Source: Streptomyces sp. TRM68367 (GTDB taxonomy: Bacteria > Actinomycetota > Actinomycetes > Streptomycetales > Streptomycetaceae). Taken from it: 39,027 nucleotides of DNA. The notes under the pieces were generated by a model, which saw only the letters and a list, made by a program, of their open reading frames with translations, searched no databases and was not told the DNA's origin. Shown piece after piece: positions 37,881 through 39,027 of the stretch; positions within the stretch are counted from its first letter, which is position 1, and each line of letters begins with the position of its first letter. The stretch is taken from positions 1 to 39,027 of the forward strand of contig NZ_JACTVI010000078.1 in NCBI RefSeq assembly GCF_014495685.1, read 5' to 3'. The position numbers were made by a program, and so were the translations under genes.

Positions 37881-38864
37881 GTGGCCACGTTCCTCTACAA
37901 ACTCGGCCGGCTCGCGTTCCGGCGACGGCACTTCGTTGCCCTGATATGGGTGGCGCTGCTGACCCTCGCGGGCGTCGGCGCGGCCAGTGCGCCCAGCGCC
38001 GGCTCCACCTCGTTCTCGATCCCCGGCACGGAGGCCCAGAAGGCCTTCGACCTGCTGGAACAGCGCTTCCCCGGCAGCAGTGCCGACGGCGCGACCGCAC
38101 GCGTCGTCTTCAAGGCGCCGAGCGGCGAGAAGATGACCGACCCCGGCAACAAGGCGACCGTCGAGGAGACGGTCAAGGAACTGTCCGACGGCTCCGAGGT
38201 CGCCTCCGTCACCAACCCGTACCAGGCCAACGGCATCAGCAAGGACGGCACGATCGCGTACGCGTCGGTGTCGTACAAGGTCTCAGGCATGGAACTGGAC
38301 GACGCCTCCAGGGACGCCCTGGAAGCGGCCGGGAAGGAGGCGCAGAAGTCCGGGCTGACCGTCGAGGTCGGCGGTGACGCGCTCAGGGCCACTCCGCACA
38401 CCGGAACCGCCGAGATCATCGGTATCGCGGTCGCCGCGGTCGTCCTCGTCATCACCTTCGGCTCGCTGCTGGCGGCCGGGCTGCCGCTGCTGACGGCGAT
38501 CATCGGCGTCGGCATCGGCGTGTCCGCCGTCACGGCCCTGGCCAGCACGCTCGACCTGGGCTCCACCACCTCCACCCTGGCTTCGATGATCGGCCTGGCG
38601 GTCGGTATCGACTACGCCCTGTTCGTCGTCTCCCGCTACCGGGGTGAGCTGGCCGAGGGCCGGGACCGTGAGGAGGCGGCCGGCCGGGCCGTCGGCACCG
38701 CGGGCTCGGCGGTGGTCTTCGCGGGCCTGACGGTGTGATCGCCCTGATGGGCCTGTCCGTCGTCAACATCCCGATGCTGACGAAGATGGGCATAGCGGCG
38801 GCGGGCACGGTGGCCATCGCGGTCCTCATCGCGCTGACCATGATCCCCGCGCTGCTCGGCTACG
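37881..38864 (+). pseudogene. Broken MMPL-family exporter gene
   Basis: The first fragment (37881-38738) encodes the N-terminal half of an RND/MMPL transporter: TM1 (HFVALIWVALLTLAGVG), an extracytoplasmic loop (about 40-175) and TM2-TM5 with GLAVGIDYALFVVSRYRGEL, the family signature. It stops at TGA within GSAVVFAGLTV; if one base is added near 38736 the frame goes on as VIALMGLSVVNIPMLTKMGI through the last helix of this half (fragment 2, about 38735-38864). After GYAPD the sequence no longer resembles MMPL, so the second half (about 350 aa) is missing. Frame 0 then holds a short tail ANKGLQESDGKC ending at 38918, perhaps from another gene joined by deletion. GTG start with GGGAG 9 nt upstream. 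Confidence 0.75.
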
Positions 38865-38938
38865 CGCCGGACGGCGGGCGCCAACAAGGGTCTGCAGGAG
38901 TCCGACGGCAAGTGCTAGTCGCGTCGGTGCCGCGGCGG

Positions 38939-39027
38939 ACTAGGGCCAATGCCGTGTAGTTAGGGCTTGCCGGGAAACAAGCCGTGGCTTCGGGCCTTGG
39001 TCCTCGTTGTTGTGGTATGGGGAGACC
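38939..39027. mobile_element. Probable end of an insertion sequence
   Basis: After the broken exporter, from about GACTAGGGCCAATGCCGTGT on, the sequence has no coding frame, differs in composition from its surroundings (TTGTTGTGGTATGG) and resembles termini of Streptomyces insertion sequences that I recall, perhaps IS4-like. The transposase would lie beyond the window edge. Confidence 0.35.

Noticed and set aside
1..39027. CRISPR array, prophage or conjugative element
   Set aside because: No regularly spaced repeats of CRISPR type, no integrase, capsid or transfer genes were found; mobile traces are limited to the two ends and the tRNA-adjacent patch.

Overview
The window is high-G+C actinobacterial DNA, almost certainly from a Streptomyces. 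The reasons are the near-universal G/C at third codon positions, the many GTG and TTG starts, the fruR-fruK-fruA order, the penicillin-acylase, tricorn and LtrA-type proteins, and a conserved block also found in mycobacteria around mscL-galU-moeA-rimJ. All assignments come from reading the sequence and remembering families; no search was run.

Layout. 1-87: right-end remnant of a TnpB-type (IS200/IS605-like) element. 219-4450: fructose PTS operon (DeoR-type regulator, 1-phosphofructokinase, EIIABC permease) with an inverted repeat around its promoter and a strong terminator. 4493-8485, minus strand: a Cys-rich secreted protein, a DUF6227-like protein, an L,D-transpeptidase lipoprotein and a P1-family self-cleaving peptidase. 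8520-12227: LtrA, a 74-aa protein, MscL, a SAF-domain membrane protein and methylthioadenosine phosphorylase. 12374-12800: an FmdB/Ruc-like zinc-ribbon protein with a perfect SigR-type promoter that overlaps a CIRCE (HrcA) operator. 12807-18949: MFS transporter, K+/H+ or Na+/H+ antiporter, membrane-anchored penicillin acylase.

19047-25300 is the conserved actinobacterial block: 5-formyl-THF cyclo-ligase, divergent galU, a MoeA-like protein, moaC, mog, a RimJ-like acetyltransferase and a three-TM membrane protein. The MoeA-like protein and the membrane protein match the genes known in corynebacteria as the Glp/GlpR division pair. tRNA-Ala(CGC) follows at 25388, and after it a patch that looks like accessory DNA: a frameshifted remnant, a Vat/CatB-type acetyltransferase, a TetR gene lacking its first helix, a GNAT, and a lower-G+C stretch with a small membrane protein.

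28194-33284: exonuclease III, a MerR regulator, and a divergent operon of Baeyer-Villiger monooxygenase, alpha/beta hydrolase, a decayed small gene, and a short-chain dehydrogenase. This set resembles the mycobacterial mymA operon. 33360-37013: a charged 63-aa protein and a tricorn protease. 37094-38864: a TetR regulator with twin operators and an MMPL exporter gene broken by a one-base frameshift and a 3' truncation. 38939-39027 resembles the end of an insertion sequence, so both window edges touch mobile-element sequence.

The most interesting points are the joint SigR and HrcA control of the putative redox-activated chaperone, the Glp/GlpR-like pair, the twin-operator TetR beside a broken exporter, and the decayed gene inside the monooxygenase operon.
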